13,063 nucleotides of DNA from CAZIPZ01 sp964541075. GTDB taxonomy: Bacteria > Acidobacteriota > Terriglobia > 20CM-2-55-15. Position numbers and translations under genes: made by a program. The DNA lies in contig CAZIPZ010000109.1 of NCBI GenBank assembly GCA_964541075.1, positions 1 to 13,063 of the forward strand, written 5' to 3'. This document shows positions 6,738 to 13,063 of the stretch, piece by piece (within the stretch, counting starts at the first letter, position 1; each line of letters starts with the position of its first letter). The notes beneath the pieces are model-generated. The model was not told the DNA's origin. It saw only the letters and a list, made by a program, of their open reading frames with translations, and ran no database searches.

Positions 6738-7751
6738 ATGAGACGAATGAGTAAGCTGAGGCTGCGTTGGCGCGAAATCCAGATGATTGCTCGCGGATTG
6801 GCGTCAACACGGCACGTTCTTCTGGCGCATATTATTCCTACACGACGCTGCAACCTAGCATGCGGATATTGCAACGAGTACGACGACTTTTCCCCACCCG
6901 TTCCCACCGACGAAATGATTCGCAGGATCGATCGTCTTGCCTACCTGAAAACGGCCGTTATCACGATCAGCGGAGGCGAGCCTCTTCTCCATCCGGAAAT
7001 CGAACAGATCATCCGGAGAATTCGCCATCACGGCATCATTGCCGGGATGATTACCAACGGCTATCTGCTTACGCCGAAAAAAATCACCGCGTTGAACGAT
7101 GCAGGACTCGAACATCTTCAGATCAGCATCGATAACATTCAGCCCGATGATGTGTCCTTGAAGAGTCTCAGGGTCCTGAATAAGAAGCTGGAGCAGCTCG
7201 CGGAAGGGGCGGAATTCGCCGTAAACATCAACTCGGTCATTGGGGGAGGAATAAGAAACCCTGAAGATGCAGAGGCAATTACAAATAGGGCTGTTGCGCT
7301 GGGCTTCTCAAGCTCGCTTGGTATTATCCATGATGGAAATGGCGCCGTGAAACCTCTGAACAATCGCGAAGAGCGCGTATATCGCGAGATCAAAAACTAC
7401 GGCAAGCGAGGATACAGCAGGTTGAACTGGTTCCAAGAGAATCTGGCACGAGGCAGGACGAACGACTGGCGTTGCCGCGCCGGCGCTCGATATCTATACA
7501 TTTGCGAAGACGGATTGGTTCATTACTGTTCGCAACAGCGCGGGTATCCGGCGATTCCTTTGGAAAAATATACGTTCGAGGATATCGAAAGAGAATACTT
7601 CGCGAAGAAAGCGTGCGCACCCACGTGTACGGTGGGATGCGTTCAGAAAGTTTCAGTTATCGACCACTGGCGAGATCCCCAAATCGATTCCGGCGCCTAC
7701 TGGAAGCAGACTCCGGAATACGCTGACTGCGCCGATACGCACAATCCTTAA
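6738..7751 (+). CDS. Radical SAM enzyme with SPASM-like cysteine-rich C-terminus, substrate unknown
   Basis: 337 residues, cytosolic. The start at 6738 is supported by GGTGAG five bases upstream. The radical SAM cluster motif is C38-x3-C42-x2-C45 (RRCNLACGYC), followed by SAM-binding SGGEP at 78-82 and the later strand QISIDN at 128-133. The C-terminal part carries further cysteines: C246 and C256, C264 in WRCRAGARYLYICEDGLVHYC, then C293, C297, C301 in CAPTCTVGC. This pattern is like SPASM/twitch regions that bind auxiliary 4Fe-4S clusters. SPASM enzymes often modify peptides or other large substrates, but I see no small precursor peptide nearby and no peptidase-transporter pair. I do not recognise a specific function. 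The phrase CNEYDD after the cluster motif differs from hopanoid HpnH and from MoaA. The downstream 144-residue gene is on the same strand after 118 bases. Confidence 0.9.
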   Translation: MRRMSKLRLRWREIQMIARGLASTRHVLLAHIIPTRRCNLACGYCNEYDDFSPPVPTDEMIRRIDRLAYLKTAVITISGGEPLLHPEIEQIIRRIRHHGIIAGMITNGYLLTPKKITALNDAGLEHLQISIDNIQPDDVSLKSLRVLNKKLEQLAEGAEFAVNINSVIGGGIRNPEDAEAITNRAVALGFSSSLGIIHDGNGAVKPLNNREERVYREIKNYGKRGYSRLNWFQENLARGRTNDWRCRAGARYLYICEDGLVHYCSQQRGYPAIPLEKYTFEDIEREYFAKKACAPTCTVGCVQKVSVIDHWRDPQIDSGAYWKQTPEYADCADTHNP

Positions 7752-7752
7752 T

Positions 7753-7768
7753 CGGGAAAGACGTCCCG
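7753..7768 (+). terminator. Small hairpin just after the radical SAM stop codon
   Basis: CGGGA (7753-7757) and TCCCG (7764-7768) form a 5-bp stem with a 6-base loop, two bases after the TAA. There is no following T-run, so it is at best a weak or Rho-assisted end, or an mRNA-stabilising hairpin. Confidence 0.25.
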
Positions 7769-7869
7769 TGCGATAGTGGAATCCGGCGACCACCTCTGAC
7801 TCTAGAAACTGCAGCGCACCCCATAATTTAAACTCACTGTTGGCGGCATTTGAGTTGCACTGAACTGCC

Positions 7870-8304
7870 ATGGCGAAGCGCCGACGCTCTTATGAGCACA
7901 TGAACGTTGAGGTAAGCGAGAGTGATGCACACATGGGACTATTCAAGTTGGTTGACACTTGCAACCAATGTATACGGCATTTCCGTTTCCAGGCAGAAAC
8001 AGCGGCGGACGCTGAGCTGCGCCAGTTGACCGATGGAGTCTGTCAGCTACTCGAACAATTTAGTTTCGAGTTGGAAATTGAAAACCGCAGACTGAGTGGA
8101 GAAAGCACGGGGATCGACAAGCTTGCGCCCGGCGCAGATGTTTTGAATCTTCGATCGGACGTGGTCCTGAGAAACGTTCTTCAGGAGTATGAACAGGTTC
8201 TTTTGACGCCCCTAACGGCGCATGCCCGAGCCATGGTCAAAAGACAGCTCGTGGAAATTGGGAGAGCCTGCGAACAGCTTGCCGAGTTTCATCGAGCTGC
8301 CTGA
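7870..8304 (+). CDS. Small helical protein, possibly ferritin-like DUF2383-related
   Basis: 144 residues, no signal peptide, almost entirely helical. Residues 23-72 (GLFKLVDTCNQCIRHF...LTDGVCQLLEQFSFELEIENRRL) and 97-141 (DVVLRNVLQEYEQVLLT...VKRQLVEIGRACEQLAEFH) look like two helical hairpins, as in ferritin-like four-helix proteins. The second part resembles the end of DUF2383/PA2169 proteins (an EYEQ...L...VKRQL pattern), but the linker, normally with conserved glycines and histidines, is different, so the assignment is tentative. The start is uncertain: ATGs at 7870, 7900 and 7933 are all in frame and none has a good Shine-Dalgarno. The product may begin at MGLFKLV. Its 3' end overlaps hemD tail-to-tail by 16 bases. 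Function unknown; a stress or iron-related role would be a guess. Confidence 0.7.
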   Translation: MAKRRRSYEHMNVEVSESDAHMGLFKLVDTCNQCIRHFRFQAETAADAELRQLTDGVCQLLEQFSFELEIENRRLSGESTGIDKLAPGADVLNLRSDVVLRNVLQEYEQVLLTPLTAHARAMVKRQLVEIGRACEQLAEFHRAA

Positions 8305-9137
8305 CGCTTAATGTGAACGAGCGCGGGACCACTATCTACCAAGGCGTTAATCAAGGAGCCAAGCTTAGGATGCTCAGGCTCTATATCGACTGCCAGCCCA
8401 TGGCGGCGCATTGCTTCGCTGCAGGTTGGACCGATCGAGGCGGCCACAAGTCTTGAGAATGATTCCCTGAGGGGTTCAGCGACATCCTTGCCAGCCGCTT
8501 GAAACATATGTTCGACCTGAATTGCGCTGGTAAAAACAACCACGTGGATCTGTCCTTCGAGGATTTGCCGAATCGCTCTCTTCAAAGGTTCGACATCGTC
8601 CGGGAACGCCCAGCGATACACAGGCACTTGAAGGACGTCCGCACCTCGCTCTCGCAAACCCGCCAACAACTCCGGATTTTCTTCTCCATATTCCTGCACA
8701 GCCACCCGTTTTCCGTGAATGTCCAGGCGCTCATCCATGGCGGCAAGGAGCTCTTTCCAGGTATTCGGTTCGGGAACTGAAATACTGGGAGTGAGTCCCA
8801 GTTCGCGAAGAGCTGTGCCCGGCTTGGGTCCGCGCGCCACCGTGATTACGGAAGCCAAAGCGCGAGCGAAGTCTTCTTTGGGAATCTCCGCGGAGAGGGC
8901 ATCGACGAGGAAGCGAGTGCCGACGCCTGTCAATAGCACAACGATGTCAATTTCTTTTCCGCGCAATCGGCGTCCAAACTCGAGTGCGTGGCTGTTCTCT
9001 GATAGAGGCGCCTCGCGAAGAGCCGGTGCACTGATGGCATCACCTCCGTGCCGGCGTATCATCTCAGATATTTCGTTTGCGCGCCTGCTTTCGAAAGCTA
9101 CTACGCGCAACCCTGTCAAACTACCGGAATTACTCAT
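8289..9137 (-). CDS. hemD: Uroporphyrinogen-III synthase
   Basis: 282 residues. HemD closes and inverts ring D of hydroxymethylbilane to give uroporphyrinogen III, the branch point to haem, sirohaem and cobalamin; a cytosolic enzyme. The sequence has the two-lobe fold of the family: LTGLRVVAFESRRANEISEMIRRHGG at the start, VVLLTGVGTRFLVDAL at the end of the first half, then KRVAVQEYGEENPELLAGLRERGADVLQVPVYRW and the signature stretch VVVFTSAIQVEHMF...VAASIGPTCSEAMRRHG. HemD is poorly conserved, so the call rests on the motif series, not on catalytic residues. ATG 9137 is preferred over an in-frame TTG at 9155, because TGC-TATGCT ends exactly 8 bases before it. hemD lies 75 bases after pabC on the same strand; usual haem neighbours such as hemC are not in the window. 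Confidence 0.88.
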   Translation of the reverse strand: MSNSGSLTGLRVVAFESRRANEISEMIRRHGGDAISAPALREAPLSENSHALEFGRRLRGKEIDIVVLLTGVGTRFLVDALSAEIPKEDFARALASVITVARGPKPGTALRELGLTPSISVPEPNTWKELLAAMDERLDIHGKRVAVQEYGEENPELLAGLRERGADVLQVPVYRWAFPDDVEPLKRAIRQILEGQIHVVVFTSAIQVEHMFQAAGKDVAEPLRESFSRLVAASIGPTCSEAMRRHGLAVDIEPEHPKLGSLINALVDSGPALVHIKRQAAR

Positions 9138-9145
9138 GTGTAATA

Positions 9146-9154
9146 AGCATAGCA
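9146..9154 (-). promoter_or_regulatory. Candidate extended -10 promoter for hemD (leaderless start)
   Basis: On the minus strand TG-C-TATGCT is followed by exactly 8 bases and the ATG at 9137. No Shine-Dalgarno is present. This is the third case of the same layout, and it implies hemD can be transcribed independently of pabAB-pabC. Confidence 0.45.
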
Positions 9155-9212
9155 AACAGAGATTGCCGCAAAAATCATCGAGATAGTAACTCTCTTCTTT
9201 ACGCGTTCCTCG

Positions 9213-10067
9213 CTATGTTGACGTTTCCCTTTCGAAGATTGCTTCGTAGGTCTCCACCAGGCGTGAGGTAATCGCCCCCACGGCGTGGAAATCATGATCC
9301 CCAACGCGCTTTGCTGGTAGTATTCCAAGCACACTGTTTGTAATGAACGCTTCCTCCGCGCTCTCAAGGACCGTTAAGGGTAGTCGCATCTCTCGGACTT
9401 CGATGCTTTCACGTTTCGCCGCCTCCATCACCACCGACCGTGTGATGCCGGGCAGGATGTCGCAATCTGTGGAGGGTGTGAACAGAATGGACCCGGAAAC
9501 TACGAAGAAGTTGGCCGACGAACATTCCGATAAATAGCCTTCGACAGTGAGCATGAGCGCCTCATCAGCGCCTGTTTCCGTCGCTTCCGCTCTTGCCAGA
9601 ACCGAATTGAGATAGTTCGAATGTTTTACATGTGACGGCAAGGACACGGAAGGGACTCGTCTCACGCTCGAAATGGCGACAGTAACGCCTGGCCGCAACG
9701 CATTCTGGCCAATTGCCAGAGGCTCGGCGACGACGACGTAAGTCGGTTCAGCGTGATTGTCAAATGCCGGGCCGCGGCCAGCGCATCCCCGCGAGAGGCA
9801 GACGCGGACGACGGCGTCATCAAGGTTATTTCTGTCGAGCACCGCTTGCACATTCGATGCGATGGCGTCAGGGGAATGCGGAAGGCGCATCCTCAAGGCC
9901 TGGGCCGACGACTGCAAACGCCGAAGATGGTCCTCCAACCGGAAGACACGCCGCCGGTGAGCCCTCATCGTTTCGAAAGCGCCATCACCGTACATAAATC
10001 CTCGATCGAAAATCGACACAACGGCGCCTTCAGCGAGCGTCAGGCTTTTGTTCAGATAAACCCACAT
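9213..10067 (-). CDS. pabC: Class IV PLP aminotransferase family, probable 4-amino-4-deoxychorismate lyase
   Basis: 284 residues, cytosolic, pyridoxal-phosphate dependent fold type IV. Near the N-terminus DRGFMYGDGAFETMR is the family signature (residues 21-35). The Schiff-base lysine is K148 (HVKHSNYLNSVLARAEA), and E181 (YLSECSSANFF) is the conserved glutamate next to the cofactor. LPGITR at 205-210 binds the phosphate. By fold alone it could be a branched-chain or D-amino acid aminotransferase. The assignment to PabC, which splits 4-amino-4-deoxychorismate into p-aminobenzoate and pyruvate, rests on its place 11 bases after the pabAB stop, with AAGGG before the ATG. Together the two genes complete p-aminobenzoate synthesis from chorismate for folate. 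The length is typical of the family. Confidence 0.87.
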   Translation of the reverse strand: MWVYLNKSLTLAEGAVVSIFDRGFMYGDGAFETMRAHRRRVFRLEDHLRRLQSSAQALRMRLPHSPDAIASNVQAVLDRNNLDDAVVRVCLSRGCAGRGPAFDNHAEPTYVVVAEPLAIGQNALRPGVTVAISSVRRVPSVSLPSHVKHSNYLNSVLARAEATETGADEALMLTVEGYLSECSSANFFVVSGSILFTPSTDCDILPGITRSVVMEAAKRESIEVREMRLPLTVLESAEEAFITNSVLGILPAKRVGDHDFHAVGAITSRLVETYEAIFERETST

Positions 10068-10078
10068 CAGAAGCGCCC

Positions 10079-12193
10079 TTAATCTTTCATCCTGCGATGA
10101 TGGTCGATTGTGTAACGGAATGGACGTTGGTCGCCTTGATAGTATTCACTTATGGCCATAATCAGCGCACGCGCCTTCAGCAACATCTCTTCATACTCTT
10201 CTTCAGGATTCGATAAGGACACAATAGCTCCGCCCGTCCCAATGGATATGGATCTGGCCTCGGCAACAATCGTTCGAATAACGATACTTAAGTCCACGGC
10301 GCCGGTGAGTGAAAGGTATCCCAGAGCTCCGGAATAAATACCTCGCGGGCTAGCTTCCAGTTCATCAATGATTTCCATTGTTCTCAACTTTGGCGCGCCC
10401 GTCATGGAACCGCCTGGAAATGCAGCTTTAATGCAATCAATGGCATCGTAGTCCGTAGATAACTTGGCCTGAACAGAACTGACTATATGATGCACGGTTG
10501 CGTAAGATTCAATTGCCATCAGAGACGGTGCATGAACCGACCCCACTTCTGCCACGCGGCTCAGATCGTTCCGAAGCAAATCCACTATCATCAAATTTTC
10601 CGACCGATTCTTTTCGCTGGAACGAAGACGATCTGACAATCTCCTATCTTTGAGCGGATCATGTGATCGCGAGATGGTTCCCTTGATCGGCCGAGCTTCG
10701 ATGTCCCCGTTGGGATCGATGCGAAGAAACCGTTCCGGTGAGGAAGAGAGGACGGCGAAGTTCGAGAAGTTGAGGAATGCTGAGAACGGCGCCGGATTTC
10801 TTCTCCGCAGAGTCCGATAAAGCTGAAATGGATCCCCATTGAACCGACAGCGAATGCGGTTGCTGAGGCAAACCTGATAACTTTCACCGGTTCCGATTCT
10901 CTTTAGAGCGGTCTGGATCTTTTCCAAATAGTCGTGTCGCCCCTGCTCAAGTTCAAAAACCGGCAACACTCGATGCGAAGAAACCTCAGGCGGGCGGAGT
11001 TCGCCGACCGATTTCAGGAGCTTCACAGTCTCAGCTATCCATACGTCCTCGTCTCCATCGTCACTTGTTGCAACGACAAAGCAGTCGCCGGTTTCAAGGT
11101 CAAAAGCCAGAAATCTCGACACCCTCAGGAAGTAGGCGTCGGGCAAATTGGAGTGGTGACGTTGCTGGCCACCGCATTCTGCTTTCAACTCGTACCCAAA
11201 ATATCCGATGAAGCCTCCGGAGAACGGAAAAGGCAAACCTGGGTTGATTACAGCACCGGCTGTCAGCTCACTTTTCAAAAACTCAAAGATGTTTTGGCTG
11301 ATAGACACAGCCACGCCGTGACGCTCAATTTCCAGCGCCTGTGATCTTGAACGGTACCGAACAATGTAGTCAGAAGGGTGGGATGCATCAGCGATGAATG
11401 AAAATCTCGACATGCCGACGCTCTCAGAACTGCTGTCAAGCCAAACCGAGGGCGCGCGATTCGCATATAAGGCCTGGAATACCATTTCGGGCGTCGGCGC
11501 ACTGTTCACCGTTTGAAATCTGACCTTTTGGCGATGAGCGGAAACCACTATCTTCGGTTTCGGCGACACCCGGCGCTCGATTCCTTCCGAAGCTATCCCA
11601 ACAGCAAACGCCTGCCTCACATGAGACAGATCTCGAAAGTTTTTGAAAATTTGTATGCCGTGTTCGGTGGATATGGACTCAGGATGAAACTGAACGCCCC
11701 AAAGCGGTCTTCGTACGTGTCGTAGCGCCATTAAAATTCCGTCCTCGGTATGAGCCGTGGCCGCAAGGTCGGGGTTCGTCAATGTCGGAATATGAAGAGA
11801 GTGATATCGGATCGCAAAAAACGGCGAGGGCACTCCCTTAAAAAGTTCGCTTCCGTCATGAGTAATCCAACTGCCACGCCCATGCCAGGCTTCTGGCGCA
11901 CGCTGGATGTCGCAGCCGAGGAGCACGGCTATTCCCTGGAATCCGAGGCAGATGCCTAGGATCGGACACTCCGAACGCAAAATAACGTCTGTGCACACGC
12001 CCATATCGCGCCCGTTTTTCGGAGTCCCGGGTCCGGGAGAGATGACCACGTTGTCAAAAGACAGCTTTAGAAGTTCTGTGTAGCTAAACTCGTCGTTCTT
12101 AACGATCCACGGTGCTTCCCCATTCACTTCGGAAAGGTAGTGCGCCACGTTGTGAGTGAACGAATCATAATTGTCGATCAGCAACGTCTTCAT
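10079..12193 (-). CDS. pabAB: Fused aminodeoxychorismate synthase (PabA-PabB)
   Basis: 704 residues, one chain with both activities. Residues 1-190 are the glutamine amidotransferase: oxyanion-site SPGPG (52-56), nucleophile C82 in GICLGFQ, and H170/E172 in QFHPES. A linker (about 190-230) leads to the chorismate-binding domain (about 231-685). In it PIKGT (502-506) carries K504. Aminodeoxychorismate synthases have this lysine, whereas anthranilate synthase has alanine (PIAGT), so this is PabB and not TrpE. Further conserved blocks are SSSPERFL (483-490), ENLMIVDLLRNDLSR (532-546), and FPGGSMTGAPK (592-602). It converts chorismate and glutamine to 4-amino-4-deoxychorismate; pabC follows 11 bases later. 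Odd detail: Phe replaces the usual His in the CLGHQ motif. ATG 12193 gives the standard MxxLLIDNYDSFTHN start, with only weak SD-like purines before it. Confidence 0.95.
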   Translation of the reverse strand: MKTLLIDNYDSFTHNVAHYLSEVNGEAPWIVKNDEFSYTELLKLSFDNVVISPGPGTPKNGRDMGVCTDVILRSECPILGICLGFQGIAVLLGCDIQRAPEAWHGRGSWITHDGSELFKGVPSPFFAIRYHSLHIPTLTNPDLAATAHTEDGILMALRHVRRPLWGVQFHPESISTEHGIQIFKNFRDLSHVRQAFAVGIASEGIERRVSPKPKIVVSAHRQKVRFQTVNSAPTPEMVFQALYANRAPSVWLDSSSESVGMSRFSFIADASHPSDYIVRYRSRSQALEIERHGVAVSISQNIFEFLKSELTAGAVINPGLPFPFSGGFIGYFGYELKAECGGQQRHHSNLPDAYFLRVSRFLAFDLETGDCFVVATSDDGDEDVWIAETVKLLKSVGELRPPEVSSHRVLPVFELEQGRHDYLEKIQTALKRIGTGESYQVCLSNRIRCRFNGDPFQLYRTLRRRNPAPFSAFLNFSNFAVLSSSPERFLRIDPNGDIEARPIKGTISRSHDPLKDRRLSDRLRSSEKNRSENLMIVDLLRNDLSRVAEVGSVHAPSLMAIESYATVHHIVSSVQAKLSTDYDAIDCIKAAFPGGSMTGAPKLRTMEIIDELEASPRGIYSGALGYLSLTGAVDLSIVIRTIVAEARSISIGTGGAIVSLSNPEEEYEEMLLKARALIMAISEYYQGDQRPFRYTIDHHRRMKD

Positions 12194-12205
12194 TGCGTTT
12201 CTCTA

Positions 12206-12211
12206 AGTATA
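12206..12211 (-). promoter_or_regulatory. Candidate -10 box of pabAB
   Basis: TATACT on the minus strand, 12 bases before the ATG at 12193. That would leave a leader of only about 5 bases. No clear -35 at 17 bases. Plausible but not distinctive. Confidence 0.35.
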
Positions 12212-12289
12212 TCCAAGCAGGCGCCATCGTTCGGAACCCGCACGTAGTCGAAAAGACCGCAAGTTATGTGAATTTAAAGTCCAGTTCAA

Positions 12290-12295
12290 TATAAT
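12290..12295 (+). promoter_or_regulatory. Candidate -10 box of the former TetR operon
   Basis: A perfect TATAAT 37 bases before the pseudogene ATG, which has GGGAG at 12321-12325 as Shine-Dalgarno. No good -35. TGAA (12269-12272) and TTCA (12285-12288) form a loose inverted repeat just upstream that could be a remnant operator. The promoter may still drive the secreted-protein gene at 12878. The rest of the 139-base gap shows no gene. Confidence 0.35.
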
Positions 12296-12332
12296 GACTT
12301 TCCAGTCGTTCGGGGTGATCGGGAGTGAGTCG

Positions 12333-12881
12333 ATGCCTCTTCGTGGAAGAACAAAGAGACCTGCGATGATCGAATTTCGAACAAGCGAAAATCTGGACGC
12401 AGGCGCGTAGCGTATTGCCAACAAGGCTTCCACGATGCAACGGGTGCTGAGATTGCCGAAACGGCCGGCGTAGCGAAGGGTGCGATATATCTCCATTACA
12501 GGTCGAAGCGGCAAATTTAGATTGAAGCGCTGAAATTTGGTTTGGCTTCTCTAACATAAGGAGTACTTCGACAACAACAGAGATTTTTTCAGAATTTATT
12601 ACTCTGAACTCGGACAGATCCCTCTTAGTCATCCCTCAGCGCAGCCAAAGGATTTCTTCGAGCTCTATCTTGAGCAAGCAAAGCTCATCGAGAGCATTCT
12701 GGCTGATGGTGTCCGCCGGAAAACAATTCGATCGATCACTACGGAAATGACCGCTTTCGCCATTTCGGACGTTGTCCGCGGCGTCGTATCTCAGCGCATT
12801 CTTCGGTGGACCCACAATTCGCTGGAGGATGATTTCCAATTCGTTTGTGATTTGGTCTGGAAAGGAATTTCAATTCAATGA
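12333..12881 (+). pseudogene. Broken TetR/AcrR family transcriptional regulator
   Basis: Reading across frames reconstructs a TetR regulator. Frame of 12333: MPLRGRTKRPAMIEFRTSEN LDA, ending at TAG 12408-12410. A shift near 12402 (one base lost fits the family's spacing) enters the frame QQGFHDATGAEIAETAGVAK, GAIYLHYRSKRQI, the classic helix-turn-helix, which stops at TAG 12518-12520. The same frame goes on IEALKFGLASLT to TAA 12557-12559. From 12561 a third piece, EYFDNNRDFFRIYYSELGQ through FVCDLVWKGISIQ, runs open to TGA 12879-12881; it is the helical ligand-binding end. Compared with normal TetR proteins about 25-30 codons are missing at 12552-12561. Frameshift, nonsense codon and deletion together rule out a functional product. 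The intact 3' piece has no start codon of its own near its beginning. The TGA overlaps the next ATG, so the two genes once were coupled. Confidence 0.88.
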
Positions 12882-13063
12882 CACACCGCGTGACGATACT
12901 CGCGGCCCTGCTTGCCTTGTCCTTCGTCGCGGCGGGCCATGCACAGGCCCCTGTAACTGTTGAGGATGAGCCGGGCGCCCCAACTCCGCGTGTTGCCGCC
13001 CCCAGCGTAGGCGAGCCAACGGCATTTCTGAGAAGTGTTTCGGGCGGTCCTTTGTCTAGCGAA
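12878..13063 (+). CDS. Secreted protein, N-terminal fragment (3' end outside window); possibly an outer-membrane efflux component
   Basis: 62 codons are visible, open to the edge. ATG 12878 overlaps the TGA of the broken TetR gene (ATGA), with AAAGGA at 12861-12866 as a somewhat distant Shine-Dalgarno. The N-terminus is a clear signal peptide (MTHRVTILAALLALSFVAAG, cleavage probably after GHA near residue 22), followed by a proline- and alanine-rich stretch (DEPGAPTPRVAAPSVGEP) such as often precedes the first folded domain of periplasmic or outer-membrane proteins. A gene coupled to a TetR regulator with such a start is often a TolC-like outer-membrane channel or another part of a drug-export operon. 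That is context only; no domain is visible yet. Confidence 0.75.
   Translation, partial: MTHRVTILAALLALSFVAAGHAQAPVTVEDEPGAPTPRVAAPSVGEPTAFLRSVSGGPLSSE

Noticed and set aside
6738..7751. RiPP biosynthesis cluster around the radical SAM enzyme
   Set aside because: No short precursor ORF with a ribosome binding site in the flanking gaps 6598-6737 or 7752-7869, and no transporter or leader-peptide recognition domain nearby.
10079..12193. Anthranilate synthase TrpE-TrpG fusion
   Set aside because: The motif is PIKGT (lysine), diagnostic of aminodeoxychorismate synthase, not PIAGT, and a class IV PLP lyase follows at once rather than other trp genes.
12203..12839. Three overlapping minus-strand ORFs of 67-122 codons
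   Set aside because: They lie opposite the TetR remnant and show no recognisable motif; the plus strand reads as a clear TetR protein across frames.
1..13063. Mobile element, integron, CRISPR or tRNA attachment site
   Set aside because: No transposase or integrase, no direct repeats of useful length, no spaced repeat array and no tRNA-like cloverleaf seen on either strand.

Overview
The window is a moderately GC-rich (roughly 54 percent by eye), gene-dense bacterial chromosome segment. It holds nine complete protein genes, one gene cut by each edge, and one clearly broken gene. I see no rRNA, tRNA, CRISPR array, transposase or phage gene. Paired M16 peptidases, a secreted peptidase with a TonB-type C-terminus and a START-DUF5939 adenylate cyclase suggest a Gram-negative soil or environmental bacterium. 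Acidobacteriota is my best guess; this is inference from family resemblance, not a search.

Layout. 1-2077 (+): two translationally coupled M16 peptidase subunits. The first is cut by the left edge; the second has lost the zinc motif but keeps the Arg/Tyr pair, as expected of a heterodimer. 2118-4969 (-): a two-gene operon of an RCK-type potassium channel followed by a class III adenylate cyclase with a START-like N-terminus. 5035-6597 (+): a secreted gluzincin-type peptidase with a TonB-like C-terminal domain, divergent from the channel across only 65 bp. 6738-8304 (+): a radical SAM enzyme with extra C-terminal cysteines, then a small helical protein resembling ferritin-like DUF2383 proteins. 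8289-12193 (-): a pabAB fusion, pabC and hemD, that is, folate (p-aminobenzoate) and tetrapyrrole synthesis. 12333-12881 (+): a TetR/AcrR regulator gene destroyed by a frameshift, a stop codon and an internal deletion. It overlaps the start of a secreted protein gene that runs off the right edge.

Most of this is ordinary housekeeping and envelope content. Three points stand out. First, three genes (channel, secreted peptidase, hemD) share one start layout, TGC-TAnnnT, then exactly 8 bases, then ATG, with no Shine-Dalgarno; this is what leaderless transcription from an extended -10 would look like. Second, the channel and the cyclase form a tight module that could link a ligand sensed by the START domain, cAMP and potassium flux. 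Third, the TetR gene is a recent-looking pseudogene missed by ATG-based ORF calling, because its longest intact piece (about 108 codons) has no start codon. I found no system I could defend as wholly new.
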